Source: Palsa-506 sp963709075 (GTDB lineage: Bacteria; Actinomycetota; Actinomycetes; Streptosporangiales; Streptosporangiaceae). Taken from it: a stretch of 64,000 nt of DNA. The notes under the pieces are model-generated. The model searched no databases, was not told the origin of the DNA, and saw only the letters and a program-made list of their open reading frames with translations. The translations under genes and the position numbers were made by a program. This document shows positions 8,918 to 17,881 of this stretch, one piece after another; the first letter of the stretch is position 1; each line of letters opens with the position of its first letter. The DNA is taken from the NCBI GenBank assembly GCA_963709075.1, contig CAVPUY010000005.1:930001-994000 (forward strand), given 5' to 3'.

Positions 8918-9796
8918 TCATGATGGACGTAGCTGGGGGTTGAGATCGTGTGCAGGAGACCCGGGCGAGGCGTCCTGGGCGGATTGGCCGAGAAAAACCT
9001 CGCGTATGTCGGGACGGGCGACAATCTCGCTGGCCCGGCCGGCGATCTCGATCCGCCCCGCGACGAGAATGTAGGCCCAGTCGGACACCCCGAGCGCCTC
9101 GAACGCCTTCTGCTCGACCAGCAGCACAGCAGTGCCCGAGTCGGCGAGACGCCGCACCTGGTCCCGCAGCACCGCCCGGGACAGTTCCGGCGACAAGTTG
9201 GAGGTCGGCTCGTCAAGGACGAGAACCGCCGGTTCGAGCATCAGGACCCGCGCTACCGCGAGCATCTTCCGCTCGCCTCCGCTGAGCTTGCTCGCGGTCC
9301 TGGACCGCATGTCCGCCAACGCGGGGAACGTCGATAGCACTGCCTCGATCCTGGCGGTGAGCTGGGGCTTCGTGAGCAGGTAGCCGCCCATCTCCAGATT
9401 CTCGGTCACAGTCAGGGTGTCGAACACGTCTTTGGTTTGCGGGACGAAGCCCAGTCCCATCCGGGCGAGGCGGTGCCCACGCATGTTCGTTATGTCGCGA
9501 TCACCGAACGTGACCATGCCGGTCATAACTGGGAGCCTGCCGGTAACGGCCTTGAGCAAGGTGGACTTGCCGGCGCCGTTCGGCCCGATCACCGAGACCA
9601 CTTCCCCGGGCCCGACGCTGATGCTCACCCCGGACACGATCGCAGCGGCCCCGTAACCCGCCGCGACGTCCTGGAGGCGCAGGACCGCCGGCGGACGCCC
9701 CGCGTCGCCCGGTGGCGGGTGCCCGGCCAGGCCGTCGGGGCGCTGCGGCGGGCTGCCCGGCCCACCTGGGGGTGGGCTATCCGATGAGGTAGGCAT
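8918..9796 (-). CDS. Branched-chain amino acid/amide ABC transporter ATP-binding protein (LivF-like)
   Basis: 292 residues. Walker A 'GPNGAGKSTLLKAV', signature 'LSGGERKMLAVARVL', Walker B 'VLVLDEPTSNLSP', plus 'LLVEQ' typical of LivF. The N-terminus has a ~40-residue Pro/Gly-rich extension, so the true start may be internal. It overlaps the livG-like gene by 20 bases. Peripheral inner-membrane ATPase of a hydrophobic amino acid/amide uptake system. Confidence 0.85.
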   Translation of the reverse strand: MPTSSDSPPPGGPGSPPQRPDGLAGHPPPGDAGRPPAVLRLQDVAAGYGAAAIVSGVSISVGPGEVVSVIGPNGAGKSTLLKAVTGRLPVMTGMVTFGDRDITNMRGHRLARMGLGFVPQTKDVFDTLTVTENLEMGGYLLTKPQLTARIEAVLSTFPALADMRSRTASKLSGGERKMLAVARVLMLEPAVLVLDEPTSNLSPELSRAVLRDQVRRLADSGTAVLLVEQKAFEALGVSDWAYILVAGRIEIAGRASEIVARPDIREVFLGQSAQDASPGSPAHDLNPQLRPS

Positions 9797-10541
9797 CCAG
9801 CACCTCCCGGTCGGCGCGGACCTCGGCCATGGTTCCTTGCGAGATCACCCGCCCCTGCGCCATCACGATGACGGGGTCACACAGCCGTTCCACCACCGCG
9901 AGTTCGTGCTCGATCATGAGCATGGTGAGCCCTTCACCGTGCAGGTCGAGCAGGTGCTGCTCGATCCGTCTGGCCAGGGATGGGTTCACCCCGGCCATGG
10001 GCTCATCGAGCAGCAGCAGCGCCGGGCCGGCCATCAGCCCGCGCATCAACTCGAGCAGGCGTTTCTGGCCGCCGCTGAGGTTTCCGGCGTACTCGTCTTC
10101 CTTGGCAGACATTTCGAACCGTGCCAGCAGCTGCCGCGCCCTCGCCACCATTTCCCGCTCATCCTGTCGCCAGTACCGCTTGCCGAGCGCGGCCTGCCAC
10201 AATGCCTCTCCCCGCTGGGACGGCGCAGCTACCAGCAGGTTCTCCAGCACGGTCAGTGCGGCGAACTCGCTGGAGATCTGGAAGGTACGGGTGATCCCGC
10301 GCCGGGCCACCTGGTATGAGGGCAGCCCGGTGATGTCCTGGCCCCGGTAGGAGATCTTCCCGATAGTAGGCCGGAGGGCGCCGGCGATGACATTGAGCAC
10401 GGTCGACTTCCCGGCGCCGTTCGGCCCGATCAGGCCGGTGATCCGGCCGGGTGGGACCTCGAAGGACGCGCCGTTGACCGCGTGGACCCCGCCGAACTGG
10501 CGGTCCCGGACCGCGAGCAGGGCACCCGCCGGCCCGCTCAT
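9777..10541 (-). CDS. Branched-chain amino acid/amide ABC transporter ATP-binding protein (LivG-like)
   Basis: 254 residues from the ATG at 10541. Walker A 'GPNGAGKSTVLNVI', LivG-type 'RRGITRTFQ', signature 'LSGGQKRLLELMRGLM', Walker B 'LLLLDEPMAGVNP', and 'MIEHELAVVERL'. The open frame extends to 11540, but upstream of 10541 it is not homologous to an ATPase and partly holds an out-of-frame LivM piece. The start overlaps the end of the permease by four bases. Confidence 0.87.
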   Translation of the reverse strand: MSGPAGALLAVRDRQFGGVHAVNGASFEVPPGRITGLIGPNGAGKSTVLNVIAGALRPTIGKISYRGQDITGLPSYQVARRGITRTFQISSEFAALTVLENLLVAAPSQRGEALWQAALGKRYWRQDEREMVARARQLLARFEMSAKEDEYAGNLSGGQKRLLELMRGLMAGPALLLLDEPMAGVNPSLARRIEQHLLDLHGEGLTMLMIEHELAVVERLCDPVIVMAQGRVISQGTMAEVRADREVLDAYLIG

Positions 10542-11330
10542 CTGCCGGTCCTGGTAAATGTGAGCGGTTGCCGTGCTTCGTTTTGAGCGGTCGGCGGGAA
10601 GCGCCGTCGACGCTCGGGGATGACACCGCGAGGCCAGAACCACAAGAAGGCCAGGGCGAGCACCCCGACGATGATCCACTGCAGGGCGTCGATGAACCCT
10701 GGCGGGCCGAACTGGGGGACGAAACGGGTGGCTTCGAGGAAGGCGACCGGCACCAGCAGCGCCCCGACCATGACGCCCAGATTGTTCCCGGATTCCGCCG
10801 ACGATGACGGCAGTGAAGTACACGAACGTCTCCGGGTACAGCCAGGAGCCGGGGGACCAGGCGGAGATGAACTCGACCAGGATGGCGCCGCTGACCCCGG
10901 CGATCACGCCGCCGAGCACGAACGCCAGCATGCGCAGCCGGTGACGTTCTTGCCCAGCGCCGCCGCGGCCTGCTCGTTGTCGCGGACCGCGCGCAGCGTG
11001 CGGCCGAGCGGCGAGCTCGTCACAATGTGCACGAGCCAGTAGACGCACAGGCAGATCACCGCCGTGATGCCGACGAACAGCCATTGATAGCCGATTGGCG
11101 AGAGATTGACCATCGTCGCGAGCGGCTTGGGGACCAGGGCCAGCCCGTTCGGCCCGTTCACCAGCCCGACCTGGTTGGTGGCGATGCTGGTCGCGATGAG
11201 CGACACCACGAGCATGACCATCGCCTCGTAGTCGCGGCGCAAGCGCCGGATCGCGAAGCTGCCCACCAGCACCGCGAGCAGGCCTCCGACCACCCCGGCC
11301 GCCAGGATGGGCAGCGGGAAAGGCCAGTGG
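10538..11330 (-). pseudogene. Branched-chain/amide ABC transporter permease (LivM-like), truncated and frameshifted
   Basis: Three consecutive pieces in different frames match a LivM permease: 'FAIRRLRRDYEAMVMLVVSL' to 'EQAAAALGKNVTG' (about 11330-10940), 'LRMLAFVLGGVIAGVSGAIL' to 'YFTAVIVGG' (about 10940-10800) and 'MVGALLVPVAFLEATRFV' to the C-terminus (about 10770-10538). Shifts lie near 10940 (one base missing in GGCTGCGC) and near 10795. The N-terminal half is absent: the sequence is fused to the DUF1989 remnant at about 11330. A partner LivH and the binding protein are not visible. Confidence 0.8.
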
Positions 11331-11844
11331 GGATCTCGTTGCCGAAAGTCCGATCCGGGTGAATGGGAGCGTTCTGGAAGAAGTTGAACGGATCGGGGAT
11401 CTGCCACTCGGCGATCCCCCACGGCTCCAGCGCCTCGGTGAAGTTCGTCCGGCAGCTGCGATGGCCCTCGACCTTGTAATCGAGCAGGTAGCGACGGTCA
11501 TCGCACATCGAGGTGATGATGTCGTTCCTGCCCACGTCATCGTGCAGAATCTCGAACATGGGGCGGCGCCAGTTGCTCTCCAGTCGGTCCCCCACCTCCA
11601 CGGTCAGCCGCAAGATGGCGGAGCGGGTGTGCGTCGTCGACAGCCATTCGGTCCGGTTGCCTTCCGCGAAGGCAACTAAGTCGGCGACCTGCTACCCCTC
11701 GACATCAACGATCTCCACCAACTGGCCCGCCCGGACGACGAAAGCGGTGCCGTGCCCGCCAGGAACCAAGATCTCCTGCCGCTCCAGATCCGGCCCTGAT
11801 TCGGCGGCCACCAACTAGTCCTTCACCTTGGCTTCTTCGCTCAT
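11330..11844 (-). pseudogene. DUF1989 / urea carboxylase-associated protein, broken
   Basis: The minus frame from ATG 11844 reads through two in-frame stops ('EEAKVKD*' and 'VDVEG*QVAD') but otherwise keeps one frame and family-like sequence: 'VPGGHGTAFVVRAGQLVEIV', 'DRLESNWRRPMFEI', 'YKVEGHRSCRTNFTEAL', 'PDPFNFFQNAPIHPDRTF'. These resemble urea amidolyase/urea carboxylase-associated DUF1989 proteins. The C-terminal third is lost at the LivM junction. Four bases upstream of the ATG sits the IS3-A left end. Confidence 0.72.
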
Positions 11845-11896
11845 AGCGTGGGTTTCCCCTCGTACCGTGGAGACATCGCCTTAAAGGAGGGCGGCG

Positions 11897-12140
11897 ATGG
11901 CAGAGTCACGGCGGAGGTTCGATCGGGATTTCAAGGAGGGCGCGGTCCGGATTGTCCGGGAGACGGGGAAGCCGGTCGCGCAGGTGGCGCGGGACCTGGG
12001 CGTTAACGAGGGGACCCTGGGTAACTGGGTGAACCTGGACCGGCGGCGGCGCGGTGAGGGGAACGGCGCGCTGGGCGAGGATGAGCGCGCGGAGCTGGCC
12101 CGGCTGCGGCGGGAGAATGCTGAGCTGGCGATGGAGCGTG
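11897..12140 (+). pseudogene. IS3-A orfA, N-terminal part (helix-turn-helix protein)
   Basis: Encodes 'MAESRRRFDRDFKEGAVRIV' and 'PVAQVARDLGVNEGTLGNWV', the HTH of IS3 orfA, and matches copy 2 (24892-25188) up to 'ELAMER'. At 12141 it switches into the end of a different orfA ('ILRTASAFFAAEL'). The missing C-terminus 'VLKRSVALWVKDAMGR' resumes at 13307-13359. The orfA was therefore interrupted by the second element. Confidence 0.75.
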
Positions 12141-12195
12141 CGATCTTGCGCACCGCGAGTGCTTTTTTCGCGGCCGAGCTCGGCCACCACTGACC

Positions 12196-13101
12196 ATGGT
12201 GATCGCATACCTGGATGCTCACCGTGGCCAGTTCGGGGTCGGGCCGGCCTGCCGGGTTCTGACCGCCAGCGGGGTGCCGGTCGCGGCCAGCACCTACTAC
12301 GCGGCGAAGAAACGCCCGCCGCCGGCGCGGGCACGCCGTGATGCCGTGCTGCTGACCCAGATCAAGCGGGCCCATAAGGAAAGCGGCGATGTCTACCGGG
12401 GCGCGCAAGGTGTGGCTCCAGCTGCGCCGGGAGGGCATCACCTGCGCGCGGTGCACGGTGGAGCGGCTGATGCGGTCGGCCGGGCTGGCCGGGGTGCGCC
12501 GCGGCCGCCGCACCCGCACCACCATCCCTGCTGACCGCGGCGGCTGGCCGCCGGACCTGGTCAACCGCGACTTCCACGCAGCCGCCCCGAACCGGCTGTG
12601 GGTGGTGGACCTGACCTACGTGCCCCTCACTGCTGGCGGGTTCGCCTACGTCGCATTCGTCATCGACGCGTTCTCGCGCCTGATCGCCGGGGTGGAAAGC
12701 CGCCGGGCACATGCGCACATCACTGGCCCTGGATGCACTGGAGATGGCGGTATCAGCGCGGCTTCGCGCCGGGCACAGCGTCGCCGGCCTGGTACATCAC
12801 AGCGACCACGGCGTCCCAGGACCTGGCCATCCGCTATACCACCAGGCTCGCCGAAGCCGGCGCGGTCACCTCCGCCGGGTCCAAAGGCGACAGTTACGAC
12901 AACGCCCTGGCCGAGACGATCATCGGGTTGTACAAGGCCGAGCTGATCGCCCACCGCGGCCCCTGGCACAGCCTGTCCCAGATCGAGGCGGCCACCGCCT
13001 GGTGGACGGGCTGGTTCAATAACCGGCGGCTATACGGCCCGCTCGGTGACATCCCGCCGGCCGAATACGAGCAGAACTGGCTGGAGGGCAACGCACCATG
13101 A
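12196..13101 (+). pseudogene. IS3-B transposase orfB, multiply frameshifted
   Basis: DDE transposase of the IS3 family in at least three frames: 'DAHRGQFGVGPACRVL' (12196 on), 'GGWPPDLVNRDFHAAAPNRL' and 'WVVDLTYVPLTAGGFAYVAF' (first Asp, about 12540-12700), then 'SKGDSYDNALAETIIGLYK' (Glu of the catalytic triad, about 12880-12940) and 'QIEAATAWWTGWFNNRRL'. The middle Asp region ('GLVHHSDHG') is in yet another frame near 12790. Not functional as it stands. Confidence 0.8.
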
Positions 13102-13125
13102 GCCCCTTCCCGCCCCGGCGATTTT

Positions 13126-13203
13126 GCGCCGGTCCTCGCCGCCGTCAAGGCCGGGCCCTGCGGGCAGCCTGCGGCTGGCCTTGACAGCGGCAGCGGTCCG
13201 GCG
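13126..13203. repeat. Palindromic hairpin element, copy 1
   Basis: Inner arms GCCGCCGTCAAGGCC and GGCCTTGACAGCGGC pair 14 of 15 bases, with outer arms CGCCGG and CCGGCG. The same flanks and stem core occur at 38920-38976 at the IS110 locus, with a different loop. Without a T-tract it is not a simple terminator. Confidence 0.55.
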
Positions 13204-13355
13204 TCTGATAACCAGCGGCGGGAACGGCCCCAAAGGAAAGACTCACGACCACAACAAGATCAGCAAGCAGGGAAAACCTGGTCTCTACCAAACCCGGGGC
13301 GATCCAATGTCCTCAAACGCTCGGTCGCCCTCTGGGTGAAGGACGCGATGGGCCG

Positions 13356-14172
13356 GTGAGCCTGGCAGCCGGGATCGCGGCGCAGAGGGAACAGCACGGC
13401 ATCCCGCAGGCGGTGTCGTGCCGGGCGCTGGGCGTCAGCCAGGCCTGGTTCTATAAGTGGCGCCGCGGTGATGTCTCGCCGCGGCGGGCACACCGGGCGG
13501 CGCTGGCCACCGAGATCGCCCGGCTGTTCAAGGCACACGACGGGAAGTACGGGTCGCCACGGATTACCGCCGATTTGAAGGACGCCGGCTGGAAAGTGAG
13601 CCAGAACACCGTCGCGCAGCTGATGGCTGAGCAGCACCTGGCGGCGCGGCGCAAGAAGAGGCGCAAGGCGACGACGCGGCCGGGGAAGGGCCGGTGGCGG
13701 GCCCCGGACCTGGTCGGCCGCGACTTCACCGCTGCGAAGGTCAACCAGAAGTGGTTCGGTGACGGCACCGAAATCCGGACAGCCGAGGGCAAGCTGTACC
13801 TGGCCAGCGTGCTGGACGTGGCCTCACGGCGGATCCTGGGGTTCGCTCTGTCTGAGCATCACGACGCGCAGCTGGCCTACGGGGCGCTGGCGATGGCCGC
13901 AGCAGTGCGCGGCGGCCAGGCCGACGGCGTGATCCTGCATACCGATCAGGGCCGTCGAGTACACCGCGGGCTTCTTCCGCGCGGCCTGCACCAGGCTGGA
14001 GATCCGCCAGTCCATGGGCCGGCCCGGCTCGGCCCTGGACAACGCCGTCATCGAGTCCTGGCACTCCACGCTGGAGTTCGAGCTGCGCTCGGCGGAGGAC
14101 TTCCCCACCCGGTCCCGGGCCAGGACGAGGGTGGCGGCCTGGATCGATGAGTACAACACCATCGGGCGTTCT
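13356..14172 (+). pseudogene. IS3-A transposase orfB, frameshifted and 3' truncated
   Basis: Starts at GTG 13356 overlapping the orfA stop (GTGA). N-terminal 'VSQAWFYKWRRGDVSPRR' and 'YGSPRITADLKDAGWKVSQN', core 'KWFGDGTEIRTAEGKLYLAS' with the first Asp, and 'VILHTDQG' with the second. At about 13955 the frame shifts; the third acidic residue is in 'SALDNAVIESWHSTLEFEL' (14030-14090, frame 2). Homology stops after 'DEYNT' near 14160 where the recombinase module begins. Confidence 0.8.
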
Positions 14173-14300
14173 CCAGGGGTCCCCGAGGGGTCGCATGGTG
14201 TTGCGCTGGTGAGACATTTACCGGTCCTTGCAACGCATCTCCGGGCCTGTCGTGCACGTCGCTGGTAGTTGTTGGCGGTGCCTGTCACGGGGATCGGGGG

Positions 14301-15476
14301 ATGGCGATGCGGGTGTTTCCGGTGCGGTTGCCGTCTGGCGTGCGGTACTGGACGGTGCTCGACGAGGACCTGGCCGTGGTCCGCGAGGCGGATGAGTTCC
14401 TTCGCCACGTGCGGTTCGGCCGCGACGGCTCGGAGCTGACCACCAGGGCGTATGCGGGCGGGATCGCGTTGTATCTGCGGTGGTGCCGCCGGACCGGCCG
14501 GTCCTGGCAGGCCGGAGCAGAGCATCTGGGCTTGTTCATCACCTGGCTGCGGCACACGCCGGCACAAGTCGCTGGTCACGATGGCGGCGGGGAGGTGCTG
14601 GCCGGCCCGGGACATGTGCCGGTCCGTGGCCCGCGGCGGATCAACGCCGTGCTGACGGCGGTCCGCTCTTTCATCACGCACGCGGTGACCACGGGCTGGG
14701 CGCCGGGAGAGCTGCTGGTCCTTATCTACGAGCTGGCCGACGGGCGGGACCTTCCTGAGCAGGCCCGTGGCGAGGACAGCCGGATGCCGTGGCGGATGCG
14801 TGCCCGTCACCGGCTCCGGGAGCCGGAGAGCAGCGTCGACCGGGCCAGTGACGAGGAAATCGTCGCGCTGCTGGCCGGGTGCTGTTCGGCGCGGGACCGG
14901 CTGATCGTGCTGCTGATGGCGCGGGCGGGGCTGCGGCGCGGGGAGCTGTGCGGGCTGCGCCGCAGTGATGTGCACCTGCTCGCCGATTCCCGGCCGCTGG
15001 GGTGCGATATCCCGCGGGCGCATCTGCACGTCGTGCGCCGGGATAACTCCAACAGCGCGTGGGCGAAGTCCCGGCGGCAGCGCGCCGTGCCGCTGGATTT
15101 CCTGGTGGTGCAGGCGTTCGACGCCTATGCGTTCGAGCGGCTGGCCGTGGCGGGCGCCGAGGGCTCGGATTTCGTGCTGGTCAACTTGTTCCGCGAGCCA
15201 GTCGGCATGCCGATGCGCCCGGATGCGGTCGGCGAGCTGATCGCCGCCGCTGGCAAGCGCGCCGGGCTGGCCCGCCGGGTGCGGCCGCATCAGCTGCGGC
15301 ACGCGTTCGGGTCGAATCTCGCGGACGCAGGTGCCGCGGTCGATGAGATCCAGGACCTACTGGGGCACGCATCGGTGTCCTCCTCGCAGGTCTACCTGCA
15401 TCCGGCCCCGGGCCGGCTCCGGGAGGCGGTCGAGCGGGTGCCCGTTCCCCGCGAGCTCGCCGGGACCGCCCGGTGA
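14301..15476 (+). CDS. Tyrosine recombinase, TnpA-like
   Basis: 391 residues. N-terminal SAM-like core-binding domain (~30-150), catalytic domain with Arg in 'GLRRGELCGL', Lys in 'WAKSRRQRAVPL', 'HQLRHAFG', 'LLGHASVSSSQVYLHP' with His and the nucleophile Tyr, so all five catalytic positions are present. Its stop overlaps the start of the next gene (GTGA). Probably catalyses strand exchange of the Tn554-like module. Confidence 0.87.
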   Translation: MAMRVFPVRLPSGVRYWTVLDEDLAVVREADEFLRHVRFGRDGSELTTRAYAGGIALYLRWCRRTGRSWQAGAEHLGLFITWLRHTPAQVAGHDGGGEVLAGPGHVPVRGPRRINAVLTAVRSFITHAVTTGWAPGELLVLIYELADGRDLPEQARGEDSRMPWRMRARHRLREPESSVDRASDEEIVALLAGCCSARDRLIVLLMARAGLRRGELCGLRRSDVHLLADSRPLGCDIPRAHLHVVRRDNSNSAWAKSRRQRAVPLDFLVVQAFDAYAFERLAVAGAEGSDFVLVNLFREPVGMPMRPDAVGELIAAAGKRAGLARRVRPHQLRHAFGSNLADAGAAVDEIQDLLGHASVSSSQVYLHPAPGRLREAVERVPVPRELAGTAR

Positions 15477-16486
15477 GCGCCACGGCACGAGCGCTGGCCA
15501 TGCCGCCTGGCAGCGAGGCAAAGGCGGCTTCGCATGTCTTTGGCACCCGGTCCGGTCTTGGCGGGCAGGCCGCAGCGCTCGCGGCGGTGATCGACCCGGC
15601 GTTCCTGGCCGAGGTCGGCTGGGACGCCGAGCTGCTCGTGCTGCGCCCGCCAGCCGCTCACCCGCTGCTGGGCAGGCCGGTCTGCCGGGCGCCCGGCTGC
15701 GCGACCACTGCTCCGGCAAGCACGAGGATCGCCCTGACCGCGTTCTCGCTCAGCTTCGCCCACCGCACCTGGATCGCCAGGCTCCCGTCGCTGACCACCA
15801 GCGACGGCACCGAGTTCGACAAGCGGCGGGTCATCCTCTACGCCTACCGGCACACCTACGCCCAGCGGCACGCCGACGCCGGAGTGCCCATCGATGTGCT
15901 GCGCGAGCTGATGGACCACCGCAAGCTCGACACCACCCGCGGCTACTACTGCGTCGGCGAGGCACGCCGCCGCGAGGCCGTCGACCGGGTCGCCGCGATG
16001 CAGTTCGACCGGCACGGCAACCGGATCTGGCGCACCGCCCAGGCTCTTCTCGATTCCGAGCACGTGCGCCGTCGCGTCGGCGAAGTCGCCGTCCCGTTCG
16101 GGGTCTGCGCCGAGCCGTCCAACGTCAAGGCCGGCGGGAAAGCCTGCCCCTACCGGTTCCGCTGCGCCGGCTGCGACCACTTCCGCACCGACGTCTCCTA
16201 CCTCCCGGACCTGCGCGCCTACCTCGACGACCTGCTGCGCAACAGGGAACGCGTCCTGGCCGCCGCCGGCCTGGACGACTGGGCCCGGGCCGAGGCCCTG
16301 CCATCGGAGGAAGAAATCACCCGGGTCCGGCACCTGATCAGCAAAATCACCGGCGATCTCGGCAACCTCCCGCACGCCGAGCGCGCCAGCACCGACGACG
16401 CGGTCGCCGCCGTCCGCCGGCACCGGACTGCCATGCTCGGCATGCTCCGCCTCAGGGAAGCCATCACCACCGAGGCCAGGCCATGA
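15473..16486 (+). CDS. Tyrosine recombinase, TnpB-like, with internal deletion
   Basis: 337 residues, about half the usual length of this family. The N-terminus keeps 'IDPAFLAEVGWDAELLVLRP' and 'LGRPVCRAPGCATT', then jumps at about residue 83 ('TRIALTAFSL') to the C-terminal catalytic end: 'YAYRHTYAQRHADAGVPIDV' and 'MDHRKLDTTRGYY' with His and Tyr. A Cys-rich tail 'KACPYRFRCAGCDHF' follows. The segment with the catalytic Arg and Lys is missing, so it should be inactive unless complemented. GTG start; ATGA overlap with the next gene. Confidence 0.75.
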   Translation: MSATARALAMPPGSEAKAASHVFGTRSGLGGQAAALAAVIDPAFLAEVGWDAELLVLRPPAAHPLLGRPVCRAPGCATTAPASTRIALTAFSLSFAHRTWIARLPSLTTSDGTEFDKRRVILYAYRHTYAQRHADAGVPIDVLRELMDHRKLDTTRGYYCVGEARRREAVDRVAAMQFDRHGNRIWRTAQALLDSEHVRRRVGEVAVPFGVCAEPSNVKAGGKACPYRFRCAGCDHFRTDVSYLPDLRAYLDDLLRNRERVLAAAGLDDWARAEALPSEEEITRVRHLISKITGDLGNLPHAERASTDDAVAAVRRHRTAMLGMLRLREAITTEARP

Positions 16487-17037
16487 GCAGCACCACCAGC
16501 CACCAGGCCGAAGCCATGATCGCCGGGCGCAAAGCCGACACCAGCCGGCGCTGCCAGCGCATCCTGCACGCCCTCGCCACCGCCGTCAGCGCCGGAGAAA
16601 CCATCACGCCCGGCAGCATCGCCCGCCGCGCCGGCGTGGACCGCAGCTTCCTCTACCGGCACCCCGACCTGCTCGCCCAGATCCACGCCGCCCAGACCCG
16701 GCTCCCCGCCTGCGGCACCGGGCCGGCGGTCACCAGCGAATCGCTGCGCGCCGACCTGGCCGCCGCGCAAGAACGCACCAGCCGCCAGGCAGCCCGCATC
16801 AGCCAGCTTGAGCACAAGCTCTCCGAGCTGCTCGGCCAGCAAGCCTGGCGCGACTCCGGGCTCGGCGCACCCGCCGACATCGACGCCCTCAACCAGAAGA
16901 TCACGCATCTTGAGCAGCACGTCACCGACCTGCGCCTCCAGCTCGAACGGAAAGACGAGGACCTGCAAGCCGCCCGCGCCGCCAACCGCGAACTGATGAG
17001 CCAGCTCAACGCCAGCATCCCGGCCCCGCGCCGATAG
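16483..17037 (+). CDS. TnpC-like accessory protein (TetR-like HTH plus coiled coil)
   Basis: 184 residues. An N-terminal HTH-like segment 'GSIARRAGVDRSFLYRHPDL' (~42-62) is followed by long heptad-rich helices ('ISQLEHKLSEL', 'LNQKITHLEQHV', 'LRLQLERKDEDLQ'). This is the pattern of the small third gene of Tn554-like modules. It probably helps the recombinases choose or orient the recombination site. Confidence 0.7.
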   Translation: MSSTTSHQAEAMIAGRKADTSRRCQRILHALATAVSAGETITPGSIARRAGVDRSFLYRHPDLLAQIHAAQTRLPACGTGPAVTSESLRADLAAAQERTSRQAARISQLEHKLSELLGQQAWRDSGLGAPADIDALNQKITHLEQHVTDLRLQLERKDEDLQAARAANRELMSQLNASIPAPRR

Positions 17038-17480
17038 CAACGTCCACGACAACTGTTGCGCACGAGCAGCCTGCGAGAACCCCGACACCGCAAGGCCAAA
17101 CCAACACGTGTCCGATTTGCACCCCAGGAGAACCGGCGGCACTCAGCGATCGGGATGATCTCCCCGGCCGCCTGGGAAGCCAGCCAGGACGGCGGGCAGG
17201 CAGCATGAACACGCGCGCCCGGCCCGGGCAAAAGCGTGGTGGCGGCTTCGCCGCCGCTCATCCCCCGGTGCGCCGCGCAGGGTACGGGCCCGCCCCTCCA
17301 GCCTCAAGGCTGCTGCGCATCGCTAACGCGACGGCCCTGCGGACCGGCCCTGACCCCAGAGCCTCTGCGGACCCTGGGGCCAGGAAGCGCGGGCAGGCCA
17401 TGCCTGCCCCGGGCGCGCGGCACACAAGCATCATCACCAAATCGGAAGTCTCCACGGTTCCAGGGGATTGCCAAGCGAGG

Positions 17481-17510
17481 ATTGTGCGTCATATACAATT
17501 TAGGGTCAAG
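17481..17510 (-). promoter_or_regulatory. Probable promoter/operator of the amide operon, severed by IS3-A
   Basis: Read on the minus strand and joined across the IS3-A target site, the sequence gives TTGACC, 17 bases, CACAAT, 7 bases, then the DUF1989 ATG: the geometry of a leaderless promoter. ATTGT-N9-ACAAT (17481-17499) overlaps the -10 and could be the operator of the GntR regulator at 8176. Both are inferred from pattern only. Confidence 0.4.
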
Positions 17511-17689
17511 GTCCGTCTGGACTTGCTGGGATGGCATCCAGATTCGGCAGGGAGCTAGCTACTGACTGCGATGGTCGCCAAGGTTCTCACTCAGCATGGC
17601 GGCAGTACCTACAGGGATGGCGCAACGCAATAGTGTCCACAGGACCTGCGTGACTTGGTGATCCGGCCCCAACGGGCTGGGCCGCCCAT

Positions 17690-17881
17690 CTACGGGCCAT
17701 CGTTCTGCTGGTCCCCGGGTGGTGCCACCCCGGCCGAGCCCAGCCGCCGGACCATCGCCCGGATCGCCGCGGCGTCATGAGTGAAGCTGAACCGCACGGT
17801 TACCGCGCCGTCCCCGTCCATCACGCAGGCGACATGGACTTCCGAAGCCCAGTCGATCCCCGCAACAACGCCCTCAGCCAT
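17690..17881 (-). pseudogene. IS110-family transposase, N-terminal fragment
   Basis: 63 residues: 'GVVAGIDWASEVHVACVMD' carries the first Asp of the DEDD domain of IS110 transposases, then 'VTVRFSFTHDAAAIRAMV'. The frame derails after 'LGSAGVAPPG'. No downstream part is found. Unlike the complete IS110 gene at 38887 it starts 'GIDWA', so it belongs to another subgroup. Confidence 0.65.

Larger units (their letters stand above)
12141..13306 (+). mobile_element. Fragment of a second IS3-family element (IS3-B) inside IS3-A
   Basis: The right end reads GGTCTCTACCAAACCC... and finishes in GATCCA at 13306, exactly where the IS3-A orfA resumes. The corresponding left end is not present; the left junction lies in a stretch shared by both orfA genes (GAGCGTG, 12134-12140). 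Insertion of IS3-B into IS3-A followed by deletion between the two orfA genes explains this. Confidence 0.6.
14173..17365 (+). mobile_element. Tn554-like three-gene recombinase module
   Basis: Three overlapping co-directional genes (14301, 15473, 16483) encode two tyrosine recombinases and a coiled-coil accessory protein, the gene order of Tn554-type tnpABC transposons. The module replaces the 3' end of the IS3-A orfB. The left edge lies just after 14160; the right edge lies before the IS3-A tail that starts near 17365 (sequence also present in copy 2 at 24240-24345). Exact ends could not be fixed. Bases 17038-17365 carry no gene I recognise. Confidence 0.55.
11849..17473 (+). mobile_element. 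IS3-family element 'IS3-A', copy 1, with nested insertions
   Basis: Left end TGGGTTTCCCCTCGTACCGT at 11849 and right end, reverse complement TGGCAATCCCCTGGAACCGT, finishing at 17473, are imperfect terminal inverted repeats that both continue GGAGAC. The element is flanked by AGCG on both sides (11845-11848 and 17474-17477), a 4-bp target duplication. Inside, orfA is split by a fragment of another IS3 element (12141-13306) and the 3' end of orfB is replaced by a Tn554-like module (about 14173-17365). Confidence 0.8.

Noticed and set aside
9777..11540. Single 587-residue minus-strand open frame
   Set aside because: Only the last 254 codons are an ATPase; the upstream part is a mixture of shadow and an out-of-frame piece of the LivM permease.
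15331..17037. Frame of 568 codons through the recombinase module
   Set aside because: Its first two thirds are a shadow of the TnpB-like gene; only the end (from 16483) is real and is annotated separately.
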